NCBI GenBank assembly: GCA_965227145.1
Contig: OZ245730.1
Span: forward strand, 1,426,001-1,490,000
Reading direction: 5' to 3'
DNA from: JACKAQ01 sp965227145
GTDB lineage: Bacteria > Calditrichota > Calditrichia > RBG-13-44-9 > J075
DNA: 64,000 nt
Numbering within the stretch: position 1 is the stretch's first letter; each line of letters opens with the position of its first letter. Positions 1-7,421 of the stretch are shown here, piece after piece. The position numbers and the translations under genes were made by a program. Under the pieces are notes generated by a model. That model was not told the DNA's origin. It did no database searches and saw only the letters and a list, made by a program, of their open reading frames with translations.

Positions 1-2
1 AA

Positions 3-461
3 AGCTGGATTGGCACGGATACCAATTACGTCTCGGTAACGGTTGAAATGACCGCAGGCGCAGCCGGACAATTCGATCTCGGTTATTTTGCATCCACCGC
101 GGATTACAATTTCGGCAGCCCGACGGAAACGTCTATCAGCCTCGGACATGCGCTTACCGTTGGAACCGTGGGGATCGAAGATGATCGCCCGCAACTGACC
201 GATTTCGCGCTCGAACAAAATTATCCGAACCCGTTCAACCCATCGACCACTATTCGCTATTCCGTAAAAACCAGCAGTGATGTGAAATTGACCGTGTTCG
301 ACGTGAGCGGAAAAGAAGTTGCGCAATTGGTGAAAGGCACAAAAGAAGCCGGCAGCTACGAAGTGAACTTCGACGCGACGAACCTCACCAGCGGCGTTTA
401 CGTCTATCGCCTGACCGCGGGGAATTATTCGGAAACCCGCAAAATGATGCTGGTTCGTTAA
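3..461 (+). CDS. C-terminal part of a secreted protein with type IX secretion sorting domain (5' end outside window)
   Basis: The reading frame is already open at the left edge, so only the last 152 residues are seen and the protein's main function cannot be read. The end is a Por secretion C-terminal (type A) sorting domain: the LEQNYPNPFNPSTTIRY motif, then a FlgD-like Ig fold (VFDVSGKEVAQLV, SGVYVYRL) and a basic end, RKMMLVR. In the type IX pathway this domain directs cargo across the outer membrane and is cleaved or anchored there. The same signal ends the protein at 30061-32082. The part before it is beta-rich, probably the end of a cargo domain. Confidence 0.85.
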   Translation, partial: SWIGTDTNYVSVTVEMTAGAAGQFDLGYFASTADYNFGSPTETSISLGHALTVGTVGIEDDRPQLTDFALEQNYPNPFNPSTTIRYSVKTSSDVKLTVFDVSGKEVAQLVKGTKEAGSYEVNFDATNLTSGVYVYRLTAGNYSETRKMMLVR

Positions 462-498
462 GCTGTAATTTCTGCATTTATGTTCGTGGATTTTGCGG

Positions 499-533
499 GA
501 GATCATTGCCTTCGGCGCGAAGGCAGGAATCTC
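499..533. terminator. Hairpin downstream of the T9SS protein, also a member of a scattered repeat family
   Basis: Arms GAGAT/ATCTC outside and TGCCTTCG/CGAAGGCA inside form a strong stem-loop 38 bases after the stop codon. No clear U-run follows, so it may be a repeat element acting as an mRNA end rather than a classical terminator. Related GAGATTcCTGC / GCAGGAATC elements occur at 7303, 11611, 37142 and 60587. Confidence 0.45.
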
Positions 534-635
534 CCCAATTTTCCGCCAGTATTATTCAATGGCTAAAAAAATGGCATTCGGCTGATATATCAGTCGGATG
601 CCAACTTTAAATCTGGGTGAAAAGCAGGATAAATT

Positions 636-1415
636 ATGGAATTCCAAAACAAAGTCGCGGTTGTAACCGGTGCGGGAAAGGGAATCGGCCGGGCAACGGC
701 AAAGCTGTTTGGCGAAAAAGGTGCGTCCGTTGTGGTGGTCGATTTGGATGAATCTGCCGGAAAAGCGGTGGTTTCGGAAATCGAATCTTCCGGCGCGAAA
801 GCCGTTTTCGTGAAAGCCGATGTTGCCAAAGCAGCCGATGTGCAAGCCATTCCGCAAGCGGCGGTAAAGGCTTTCGGCGGGATCGATATTTTGCACAACA
901 ACGCCGGTATCCAGCATTACGGCAACGTGGTCAGCACGCCCGAAGAGGAATGGGATTTTGTGTTGGGCGTGAATTTGAAATCTGTGTTTCTTTGCGCCAA
1001 ATACTGCATCCCGGAAATGAAAAAACGCGGCGGCGGCGCGATCATCAATACGGCGTCCGTGCAGAGCTTTGCCTGCCAGCCGAACGTTGCGCCATACACC
1101 ACTTCAAAAGCGGGAATTTTGGCGCTGACCCGTAGCATCGCGGTGGATTTTGCCAAAGACAACATTCGCTGCAACGCGATTTGTCCCGGCTCGGTGGATA
1201 CGCCGATGCTCCGTTTTGCTGCCAATGATCTCGCTACGCCCGAAAAAAGTCCGGACGATCTCATCAAAGAATGGGGCAAATTCCATCTGGCCGGGCGTGT
1301 TGGGCGACCCGAAGAAGTGGCGGAACTGGTGCTGTTTTTGGCGAGCGATCGCGCGCCGTTCATCACCGGTTCGGCATATCTGATCGACGGCGGTTTGCTG
1401 TCCACCTTTTTTTAA
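636..1415 (+). CDS. Short-chain dehydrogenase/reductase (SDR), probably NAD-dependent sugar or sugar-acid dehydrogenase
   Basis: A 259-residue classical SDR with a full set of motifs: nucleotide-binding TGAGKGIG (11-18), an acidic residue D36 after the second strand that favours NAD over NADP, NNAG (88-91), catalytic S141, and YTTSK with Y154 and K158. The C-terminal GRVGRPEEVAELVLFLAS and the ITGSAYLIDGG stretch are typical of the glucose dehydrogenase/FabG-like group. An AGGA ten bases before the ATG supports the start. It is the first gene of a one-directional block of sugar enzymes. The substrate cannot be read from sequence; oxidation of a sugar or aldonate fits the neighbours. Confidence 0.85.
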   Translation: MEFQNKVAVVTGAGKGIGRATAKLFGEKGASVVVVDLDESAGKAVVSEIESSGAKAVFVKADVAKAADVQAIPQAAVKAFGGIDILHNNAGIQHYGNVVSTPEEEWDFVLGVNLKSVFLCAKYCIPEMKKRGGGAIINTASVQSFACQPNVAPYTTSKAGILALTRSIAVDFAKDNIRCNAICPGSVDTPMLRFAANDLATPEKSPDDLIKEWGKFHLAGRVGRPEEVAELVLFLASDRAPFITGSAYLIDGGLLSTFF

Positions 1416-1474
1416 GACATGTAGCGGCGCGGCGTTGACGCGGCGGATAATCTGAAAATTACCGGCACAAAACC

Positions 1475-2563
1475 ATGACATCACCGGCAGTAAAAATAGC
1501 AAACATCCGCGATTTGGGGCGGCAATTGACCGACAACCCGCACCAAATGGTCGGGCAGGACGGCGCATATTCCATTCCGCTGAACAACGGGCAAACGCTC
1601 TTTTTTTTCGGCGATACGCTCATCGGCAGCCGCGTTCCCGGGGAAAGCATCTGGTATCCCGGCGGGCAAGCGGTCGGGCCGAAAGACATGAGCGGTCGCG
1701 GCAGCATTCACCGGATGATCAACAATTGCGGATTGCTGATCGACAATCACGATGCCCGCAACGGGCTGCGCGATTTCAAATATATTCTCGATGATGACGG
1801 CGAAATCCGCACGCTGATTCCACTGCTGCCGGACGAACATCACGATGAAATCCGGGTGTGGTGCATGCATGGCATCGCCATCGGCGAAAAGGTGATTCTG
1901 TTTTTCGTGAAAGTGGAGATGCTCAACGCCGGCCCGTTCCCGGTGAATTTTGATATTTTGGGATCGGGAATGGCGATTGGCACCGTCGGCGAGTGGAAAT
2001 TTAAGCGCGTGTTGAATCGCGGTTCGGATCTGTTTTGGCGAAAAAAAGATCCGCAGTTCGGCTCTGCTGCGCTGTTAAGTGCTGATAAACATTGGATTTA
2101 TCTCTACGGCGTGAAAATGGATGCACAGTTTGTTCAGCAATCGCATCTCGCGCGGGTGCCGGTGGCTGCGCTCGGCGATCGCGACAGTTACGAATTTTTC
2201 GCCGCTGACAATCGCTGGAGCAAAAATGTGGATGACGCCGTGCCGGTTTTTGACGGCCCGCCGAACGAGCAATCGGTGAACTGGAATGAATATTTGAGCT
2301 GCTACCTGGCGGTGCATTCGCTGAACATCACCGGAAAAATCGTTGCCCGAACGGCGCCGCAACCATGGGGACCGTGGAGCGAACCTGTTGAAATTACACA
2401 AATTACGCCGGTTCGCCAAAAGCCGTTGCCGTACCCACCACTGGTTTACGCAGCCAAAGCGCATCCCTCGCTCAACCGGGAAAACGGGCGAATTATTTAC
2501 GTTACATATATCGAATTTGAGGAATACTTTCCACATATGCTGGAAATTATGTTGATAAAGTAA
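1475..2563 (+). CDS. DUF4185-like beta-propeller protein, possible glycoside hydrolase-related
   Basis: A 362-residue protein whose opening strands (GQDGAYSIPLNNGQTLFFFGDTLIGS) look like the DUF4185 family, whose members are predicted five-bladed propellers related to the GH43/GH117 fold. There is no signal peptide or membrane segment, so it should be cytoplasmic. Blade-like repeats appear around WIYLYGVKMD, YLAVHSLNITGKIVARTAPQPWGPW and PLVYAAKAHPS. No Shine-Dalgarno is visible before the ATG; it lies 59 bases after the SDR gene and is likely translated from the same mRNA. Activity is not established for the family; its placement among sugar enzymes suggests handling of a carbohydrate. Confidence 0.6.
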   Translation: MTSPAVKIANIRDLGRQLTDNPHQMVGQDGAYSIPLNNGQTLFFFGDTLIGSRVPGESIWYPGGQAVGPKDMSGRGSIHRMINNCGLLIDNHDARNGLRDFKYILDDDGEIRTLIPLLPDEHHDEIRVWCMHGIAIGEKVILFFVKVEMLNAGPFPVNFDILGSGMAIGTVGEWKFKRVLNRGSDLFWRKKDPQFGSAALLSADKHWIYLYGVKMDAQFVQQSHLARVPVAALGDRDSYEFFAADNRWSKNVDDAVPVFDGPPNEQSVNWNEYLSCYLAVHSLNITGKIVARTAPQPWGPWSEPVEITQITPVRQKPLPYPPLVYAAKAHPSLNRENGRIIYVTYIEFEEYFPHMLEIMLIK

Positions 2564-2662
2564 AAAAGTAAAAAGGTAAAAGTGAAAAGGTAAAAGTGGG
2601 TGAAGGTAATATTGCCATTTTTTCCTTTCACCTTTTAACTTTTTCCTTTCGAAGAGGAATTT
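2564..2662. repeat. Polypurine repeat with inverted ends
   Basis: The gap begins with purine-only tandem units of the AAAAGGTAAAAGTG type and ends with their pyrimidine complement (CCTTTCACCTTTTAAC), so it can fold back on itself. It directly abuts both coding regions. The right arm carries the ribosome site of the next gene (AGAGGAA before 2663). A similar arrangement lies at 3886-4022 and a single-armed version at 13858. Confidence 0.6.
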
Positions 2663-3898
2663 ATGAAAATTACAGATATCAAAGCGACTACCGTATCCGT
2701 GCCGTTGGAAGCGCCGCTGCGTCATGCGGCAGGCTCGCATCCGGGGCGATTTGTGCGCACAATTGTGCAGGTATTCACCGATGATGGTATCGTCGGTTTG
2801 GGCGAAGTGGGCGGCGGCGGTAACTCGCTGGAAGCAGAAATCGAGGGCATGAAATCCGCGCTCGCTGGACACGATCCGTTCAATCTGGAGATGCTCCGTT
2901 GGAAGGTAAACAACCCGATTTTATCTGCCTATACTTCTAAATTACAAGTACTTGCGCCGATCGAATTTGCCTGTCTGGATATCATGGGAAAAGCCACCGG
3001 ACGTCCGGTTTGCGATCTCATCGGCGGAAAAGTGCGCGACAAAATTCCTTTTGCCGCATACCTGTTTTATCGCTATGAACGCGACGGAAAGGGTGGGGAA
3101 GAGACCGCCGAACAGATGGTGGTTCACGCCCAAAATCTGGTGGACGAACACGGTTTCACATCGCTAAAATTAAAGGGTGGTGTTTTTCCGCCGGCGCACG
3201 ATGTGGCTGTAACCAAAGCGTTGCGGGCACATTTTCCGCATCACAAAATCCGGGTCGATCCCAACTGTGTGTGGTCGGTGGAAGATGCGATTTGGGTTGC
3301 CAAACAGATTGAGCCGCTGGATATCGAATATTTTGAAGATCCGGTGTGGGGCATGGCGGCGATGGCGCGCGTGAAAAAGCAAACATTCATGCCGGTAGCG
3401 ACCAATCACATCGTGGTTAATCCCGACCAACTGGCACCGGGCATCAAAATGGATGCGGTGGATGTCATTTTGATCGATCCGCATTTTTGGGGCGGCATCA
3501 CCACAGCGCGGAAGGCGGCGTTCGTTTGCGATGTGTTCGGGCTGGGTGTTTCGATGCACAGCGGCGGCGAGCTGGGCGTCTCGCTCGCGGCGATGCTGCA
3601 ACTAGCGGCGTCGCTGCCAAATCTCGCATTTCCGGCAGATGCGCACTATCACCATGTGATGGATGATATCATCAAAGGTGGTAAAATCAAATGTGAAAAC
3701 GGCGATATGACCGTGCCAACCGGTCCCGGTTTGGGCGTGGAACTTGACGAAGACAAGGTTGCCAAATACGCTGAAGCATTCAAAAAAGAGGGGCATTATC
3801 ATTACAATCAAGATCCGGGTCGCCCGGGTTGGACGATGACGATTCCCGGTTTCAACTATGCGCAAGTTGGGAAACATCGAATTAAGGATAAAGGATGA
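2663..3898 (+). CDS. Enolase-superfamily sugar-acid dehydratase (mandelate racemase/muconate lactonizing family, glucarate-dehydratase-like)
   Basis: A 411-residue enzyme expected to take water from an acid sugar through a Mg-stabilised enediolate. The N-terminal lid domain (1-125) is followed by the (beta/alpha)7-beta barrel. Visible catalytic and metal residues are K169 and K171 (SLKLKGG), D199/N201 (VDPN), E225 (EYFEDP), N248 (ATNH), D272 (IDPHFWGG) and H299 (SMHSGGE). The K-x-K, TN and late His-Asp dyad resemble glucarate/galactarate dehydratases more than mandelate racemase or muconate cycloisomerase. AGAGGAA lies before the ATG. Exact substrate is uncertain; with the SDR upstream and kinase downstream it fits an aldonate or uronate pathway. 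Confidence 0.85.
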   Translation: MKITDIKATTVSVPLEAPLRHAAGSHPGRFVRTIVQVFTDDGIVGLGEVGGGGNSLEAEIEGMKSALAGHDPFNLEMLRWKVNNPILSAYTSKLQVLAPIEFACLDIMGKATGRPVCDLIGGKVRDKIPFAAYLFYRYERDGKGGEETAEQMVVHAQNLVDEHGFTSLKLKGGVFPPAHDVAVTKALRAHFPHHKIRVDPNCVWSVEDAIWVAKQIEPLDIEYFEDPVWGMAAMARVKKQTFMPVATNHIVVNPDQLAPGIKMDAVDVILIDPHFWGGITTARKAAFVCDVFGLGVSMHSGGELGVSLAAMLQLAASLPNLAFPADAHYHHVMDDIIKGGKIKCENGDMTVPTGPGLGVELDEDKVAKYAEAFKKEGHYHYNQDPGRPGWTMTIPGFNYAQVGKHRIKDKG

Positions 3899-4022
3899 GG
3901 CAAGGATAAAGGGTTAAGGATACGTATTTTAAGTGGTTGAAAATAATCGGTTTGGATGGTGGGAGTTGAAAAGTAAAAGTTTAAAGTAAAAAGTAAAAAT
4001 TCTGATTTATCCTTTATCCTTT
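3886..4022. repeat. Intergenic element bounded by an inverted repeat
   Basis: The left arm AAGGATAAAGGAT (overlapping the end of the dehydratase gene, 3886-3898) is the exact reverse complement of ATCCTTTATCCTT near 4010-4022. Between them are purine tandem units of the AAAGTAAAAAGT type. The layout matches the 2564-2662 element. The left arm adds an IKDKG tail to the preceding protein, which suggests insertion at or near the original stop codon. Confidence 0.55.
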
Positions 4023-4036
4023 AAAAAGGAGAACCA

Positions 4037-5035
4037 ATGGCAGATAAAATAAAACTGATCGAAACGCGGTTGAAAAACTTGCCGCTCGTAAACGCCAAGC
4101 CACCGAAAAAGGTGGGATATGTGGTGAATTACTCGTTCCACATCTGGTATAAAGTGGTGATGGATTTGATGAAAGCCCGCGCCGCGCAATACGGCATTGA
4201 GGTGCTGATTCGCGATGCGAAAATGGAACTGGCAACCGAACTTGCCGCGATGGACGAGTTGATTCGCGAGAAAGTGGATGTGCTGATCGTGACGCCGGTG
4301 TCATCGCCGGACATTGCATCGGTAATCGAAAAAGCGCGTGCAGCGAAAATTCCGCTGGTGCTGGAAGCCAATCCGGTGCCCGGAATGACCACAATGGTGG
4401 CGATTTGCGATTACGATGCCGGCGTGAAAGCCGGCAAATTTGCGGGTCATTATGCGAAAACGCAACTCGGCGGCGTGGCAAAAGTGCTGGATATCGCGCT
4501 GCCGACGTTGCGTCCGTGCCTCCTGCGGAGCGAGGGATTTTTTGACGGGCTGAAATCAGTGATCCCGGATGCGGAGCTGGTTGAGCGCGGCAACGGCGAG
4601 GCGATGGTGGATATTTCCGCAAATCTCGCCAAAAGTGCATTCGCCAAACGCCCGGATATCAACATCGTTTTCGGAATGGATGACGAATCGATTCATGGCG
4701 GTTTGCACGCCGTTGAGGAAATGGGTCGCGACAGCAAAAACCTGCTGCTGGTCGGTTTCGGCATGGCTGGCGACGCGGATAAAGATTTACTGATGAACGG
4801 CGGCAGTTGGAAAGCCAGTACCGCTATGTTCCCGGAATGGGTGGGTTTACGCTGCATCGATCAGGCTGTGAAAGTGTTCAACGGGCTGCCGGTGGACGTT
4901 CACGATGTGTCCCCGACAGTGGTTGTCACCACCGAAAATCTGACCAAATATTTCAGCAAAACGGACGCCGGATGGATCCCCGAATTTGCCGCCATTGCTG
5001 CAATCGAACGCGAAAAATCCTGCACCCAAATGTAG
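4037..5035 (+). CDS. Sugar-binding-protein-like (periplasmic-binding type I fold) without signal peptide
   Basis: A 332-residue protein of the ribose/galactose-binding (Peripla_BP_4) family: the first lobe begins KKVGYVVNYSFHIWYKVVMD, then VDVLIVTPVSSPDIASVIEKA, a hinge near EANPVPG, and the second lobe with NIVFGMDDESIHGGLHAVEE. Transport proteins of this family carry an export signal and LacI repressors carry an N-terminal helix-turn-helix; this one has neither. The start is firm (AAGGAG seven bases before the ATG), so the absence is real. No ABC transporter permease or ATPase lies nearby. It may be a cytoplasmic sugar sensor or have gained an enzyme role. The TAG stop is the first part of the repeat array at 5035. 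Confidence 0.7.
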   Translation: MADKIKLIETRLKNLPLVNAKPPKKVGYVVNYSFHIWYKVVMDLMKARAAQYGIEVLIRDAKMELATELAAMDELIREKVDVLIVTPVSSPDIASVIEKARAAKIPLVLEANPVPGMTTMVAICDYDAGVKAGKFAGHYAKTQLGGVAKVLDIALPTLRPCLLRSEGFFDGLKSVIPDAELVERGNGEAMVDISANLAKSAFAKRPDINIVFGMDDESIHGGLHAVEEMGRDSKNLLLVGFGMAGDADKDLLMNGGSWKASTAMFPEWVGLRCIDQAVKVFNGLPVDVHDVSPTVVVTTENLTKYFSKTDAGWIPEFAAIAAIEREKSCTQM

Positions 5036-5163
5036 AGACGATTCACGAATCGTCTCAAAAAAATCACGAATCGTCTCAAAAAAATCACGAATCGTCTCAA
5101 AAAAAATCACGAATCGTCTCAAAAAAAATCACGAATCGTCTCAAAAAAATCACGAATCGTCTC
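5035..5163. repeat. Six-copy palindromic tandem repeat array
   Basis: The array opens with a full palindrome (arms GAGACGATTC and GAATCGTCTC, 5035-5056) preceded by TGTA. Five further units of 21-22 bases follow, ending at 5077, 5098, 5120, 5142 and 5163. Each is an A-tract of seven or eight plus the core TCACGAATCGTCTC. The only differences are in A-tract length and the edge bases. The first palindrome overlaps the stop codon of the upstream gene, and the array ends 21 bases before the next ATG. There are no variable spacers, so it is not a CRISPR array. Confidence 0.95.
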
Positions 5164-5184
5164 TAAAAAAACGCTGTCGAAAAA

Positions 5185-6357
5185 ATGGACGTGACCGCAA
5201 TCATCAATCAATTAAAACAAATCGGTGATACCGGAGAAAAATCCCGGCGGATCGATGAATTGATCCGTGATGTGCAAAAAAACGGTGCACCGGTGATCGA
5301 AAACGGCACAAACGTCACCTTTCTCTATCGCGGCGATGCCCGAAAAGTGGGCATTATCGGCGATTTGACCAATTGGAAAACAACCGAATATTTTGAACGA
5401 ATCCCGGAAACTGACCTGTTTTTTTGGCAAATTGAACTGCCATCGGACGCGCGGCTGGAATACAACCTGCTCATCGACGATGCCGAATTTCTCGCGGTCG
5501 ATCCGCTCAATCCTTTCAAATCGCTGAACGGACTTGGCGAATTATCCGAACTCACGATGCCGGAATATGTCCATCATCCGCTGTTTTGCGAATATCGTAA
5601 CGGCAGAAAGGGGGCATTCGATCGCATTCAAACGCATCAAACTTCTGCTGGCATTTTGGGATATCCGCACACCGTTCACGTGTATTTACCGCCGGATTAC
5701 GCTTCCGGCGAACGGTCGTATCCTGTTGTTTATTTTCAGGATGGCGAAGATTATATCGAGTTTGCGCAGGTACCGCATGTGCTCGATCATCTGATTGGTG
5801 ATGCGCTAATCGAACCGATTATCGCCGTGTTCGAGGCGCCGCCCAATCGCCATTTGCCCGCATCGCCAAACCGAATGACCCAATATGGAATGAACGATAA
5901 TTTTGTCCAATTTTACACGGATGAACTCGTCCCGTTTATCGATTCGGGCTATCGCACACAGCCAACGCCGTCGGCGCGATTGGTTGTGGGCGCGTCGTTT
6001 GGCGGCTTGATTGCCGCGCACATTGCCTTTCAGCGACCAGATATTTTCGGGATGGCATACAGCCAATCCGGTTATGCCTCGTTTCAAAATGACCGGTTGA
6101 TCAACGCATTTCGCGAAAGTGAACGCAAGCCGATCCGATTATATGTGGATATCGGGCATTTTGAACGCTTTGTCGGCGGGATGTTTTTGCCGGCGGCAGA
6201 AACCGATTTTTTGGCGGGAAACCGTCGTTTTCGCGATGCGCTGGCAGCAAAAAAATACGATGTTGTTTATCGCGAATACCCCGAAGGACACACCTGGGGC
6301 AATTGGCGGCGCCATTTAATCGATGGAATGATTCATTTTTTTGGGGTGCAGCAATGA
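5185..6357 (+). CDS. Esterase with N-terminal E-set (early-set/CBM48-like) domain, enterochelin-esterase type
   Basis: A 390-residue alpha/beta hydrolase. Residues ~40-125 form an E-set carbohydrate-binding-like domain (VTFLYRGDARKVGIIGDLTNW), and ~150-390 are an esterase D/Fes-type domain. The nucleophile elbow GASFGG is near residue 270 and the catalytic His lies in EGHTWGNWR near 370. The lack of a signal peptide suggests cytoplasmic work, perhaps removing acyl groups from imported sugars; family relatives include acetylxylan and feruloyl esterases. There is no ribosome site before the ATG, only the A-rich end of the repeat array. The stop overlaps the next start (ATGA), so the two genes are translationally coupled. 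Confidence 0.8.
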   Translation: MDVTAIINQLKQIGDTGEKSRRIDELIRDVQKNGAPVIENGTNVTFLYRGDARKVGIIGDLTNWKTTEYFERIPETDLFFWQIELPSDARLEYNLLIDDAEFLAVDPLNPFKSLNGLGELSELTMPEYVHHPLFCEYRNGRKGAFDRIQTHQTSAGILGYPHTVHVYLPPDYASGERSYPVVYFQDGEDYIEFAQVPHVLDHLIGDALIEPIIAVFEAPPNRHLPASPNRMTQYGMNDNFVQFYTDELVPFIDSGYRTQPTPSARLVVGASFGGLIAAHIAFQRPDIFGMAYSQSGYASFQNDRLINAFRESERKPIRLYVDIGHFERFVGGMFLPAAETDFLAGNRRFRDALAAKKYDVVYREYPEGHTWGNWRRHLIDGMIHFFGVQQ

Positions 6358-7277
6358 GATTTGGAATGGATTTTGGGGGAACAAATTTAAAAACCGGCAT
6401 TTTTGATGAAGCCGGTGAAACCCTTCGTTTTGTTGAGCAACCGTTGGCAGATTTTACCAAAAAAGGCGATTTGCTGGAGAACCTGATCGATCACGCCCGG
6501 CAAATGGTCCGCGATGTTGACGTGCACGCCGGCGGATTGGCAATCAAAGGGCTGATCAATTCGGATACCGGAATCATGGAAGATGATGTCGGTGCCGGGT
6601 TGATGTTCGCCGGAAAAAACCTGCGCCAGCCCTTTGCAGATACATTGGGATTCCCGTTTGTGGTGGAAAACGATGCCCGCGCTTATGCCTGGGGCGAGTG
6701 GAAATTTGGTGCCGGAAAAGGCAGCAAGCTATTGATTTGCATGACGTTAGGAACCGGATTGGGATGTGCCGTTGTGAAAGAAAATCAACCGTATTTTGGC
6801 GCGGATGTGCTCGGCGGAATTCTCGGCGGACACATCAGCATCGATCGGTTTGGTCCCGAATGTGCCTGCGGGAATCGCGGCTGCGCTGAATTATATTGCT
6901 CCGCAACGGCGCTGATGCACCGGATTTTGAATTCGCACCCCAAATTTCACAAAACGGACGATCCGATACCCGAGTTTTTCAAAAGTGTGCGGGAAATTGG
7001 CGGTGCATATTACGAAACTTTTCGCGCATACGTTGAGGATTTGTCGATTGCAGTGACCAATGTGATCCACGCTTACGGACCGGATCGGGTGGTGTTGGGC
7101 GGCGGCGTAATGAATAGCGCAAACCTGATTTTGCCCGAACTGCTCCCGCTGGTCAGCAAACGCGCGTGGACAATCCCGCGCGGAAAAGTGCGCATCTGCA
7201 AAGCGGAATTGGGCAACACTGCTGCCGCGCTCGGCGTCGCATTTCACCCAAAATTGGAAAGCGAAAACGAAGCATAA
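6354..7277 (+). CDS. ROK-family sugar kinase (glucokinase-like)
   Basis: A 307-residue ATP-dependent hexose kinase of the ROK family. The phosphate-binding MDFGGTNLKTGIFD (5-18) is followed by catalytic D107 in ENDARA, the second phosphate loop GTGLG (133-137), and the zinc site formed by H160 and CACGNRGC (C170, C172, C177). There is no helix-turn-helix, so it is a kinase rather than a NagC-type repressor. The ATG at 6354 overlaps the TGA of the esterase gene; longer starts inside that gene are unlikely. It probably phosphorylates the sugar released by the neighbouring hydrolases. Glucose, mannose or an aminosugar cannot be told apart here. Confidence 0.88.
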   Translation: MRFGMDFGGTNLKTGIFDEAGETLRFVEQPLADFTKKGDLLENLIDHARQMVRDVDVHAGGLAIKGLINSDTGIMEDDVGAGLMFAGKNLRQPFADTLGFPFVVENDARAYAWGEWKFGAGKGSKLLICMTLGTGLGCAVVKENQPYFGADVLGGILGGHISIDRFGPECACGNRGCAELYCSATALMHRILNSHPKFHKTDDPIPEFFKSVREIGGAYYETFRAYVEDLSIAVTNVIHAYGPDRVVLGGGVMNSANLILPELLPLVSKRAWTIPRGKVRICKAELGNTAAALGVAFHPKLESENEA

Positions 7278-7302
7278 TTTTAATTTGTGGTAGTTACTTT
7301 CT

Positions 7303-7362
7303 GAGATTCCTGTCTTCGCAGAAAGGTCACTAAACAGCGGTTATTCCTGCAAAGGCAGGAAT
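7303..7362. repeat. Paired GAGATTCCTGC-type palindromic repeats
   Basis: A degenerate copy (7303-7329) is followed by a perfect hairpin, ATTCCTGC / GCAGGAAT with a four-base loop (7343-7362). The two lie head to head in the gap after the ROK kinase gene and may end its mRNA. Same family as 499, 11611, 37142 and 60587. Confidence 0.6.
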
Positions 7363-7421
7363 CTTAACGTTCAAATGATAATCATCGAAAGATGTAAAAT
7401 TAAATAAAACAAGGAGTTGGG

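Noticed and set aside
5035..5163. CRISPR array
   Set aside because: Units are contiguous 21-22-base repeats without variable spacers and no cas genes are near.
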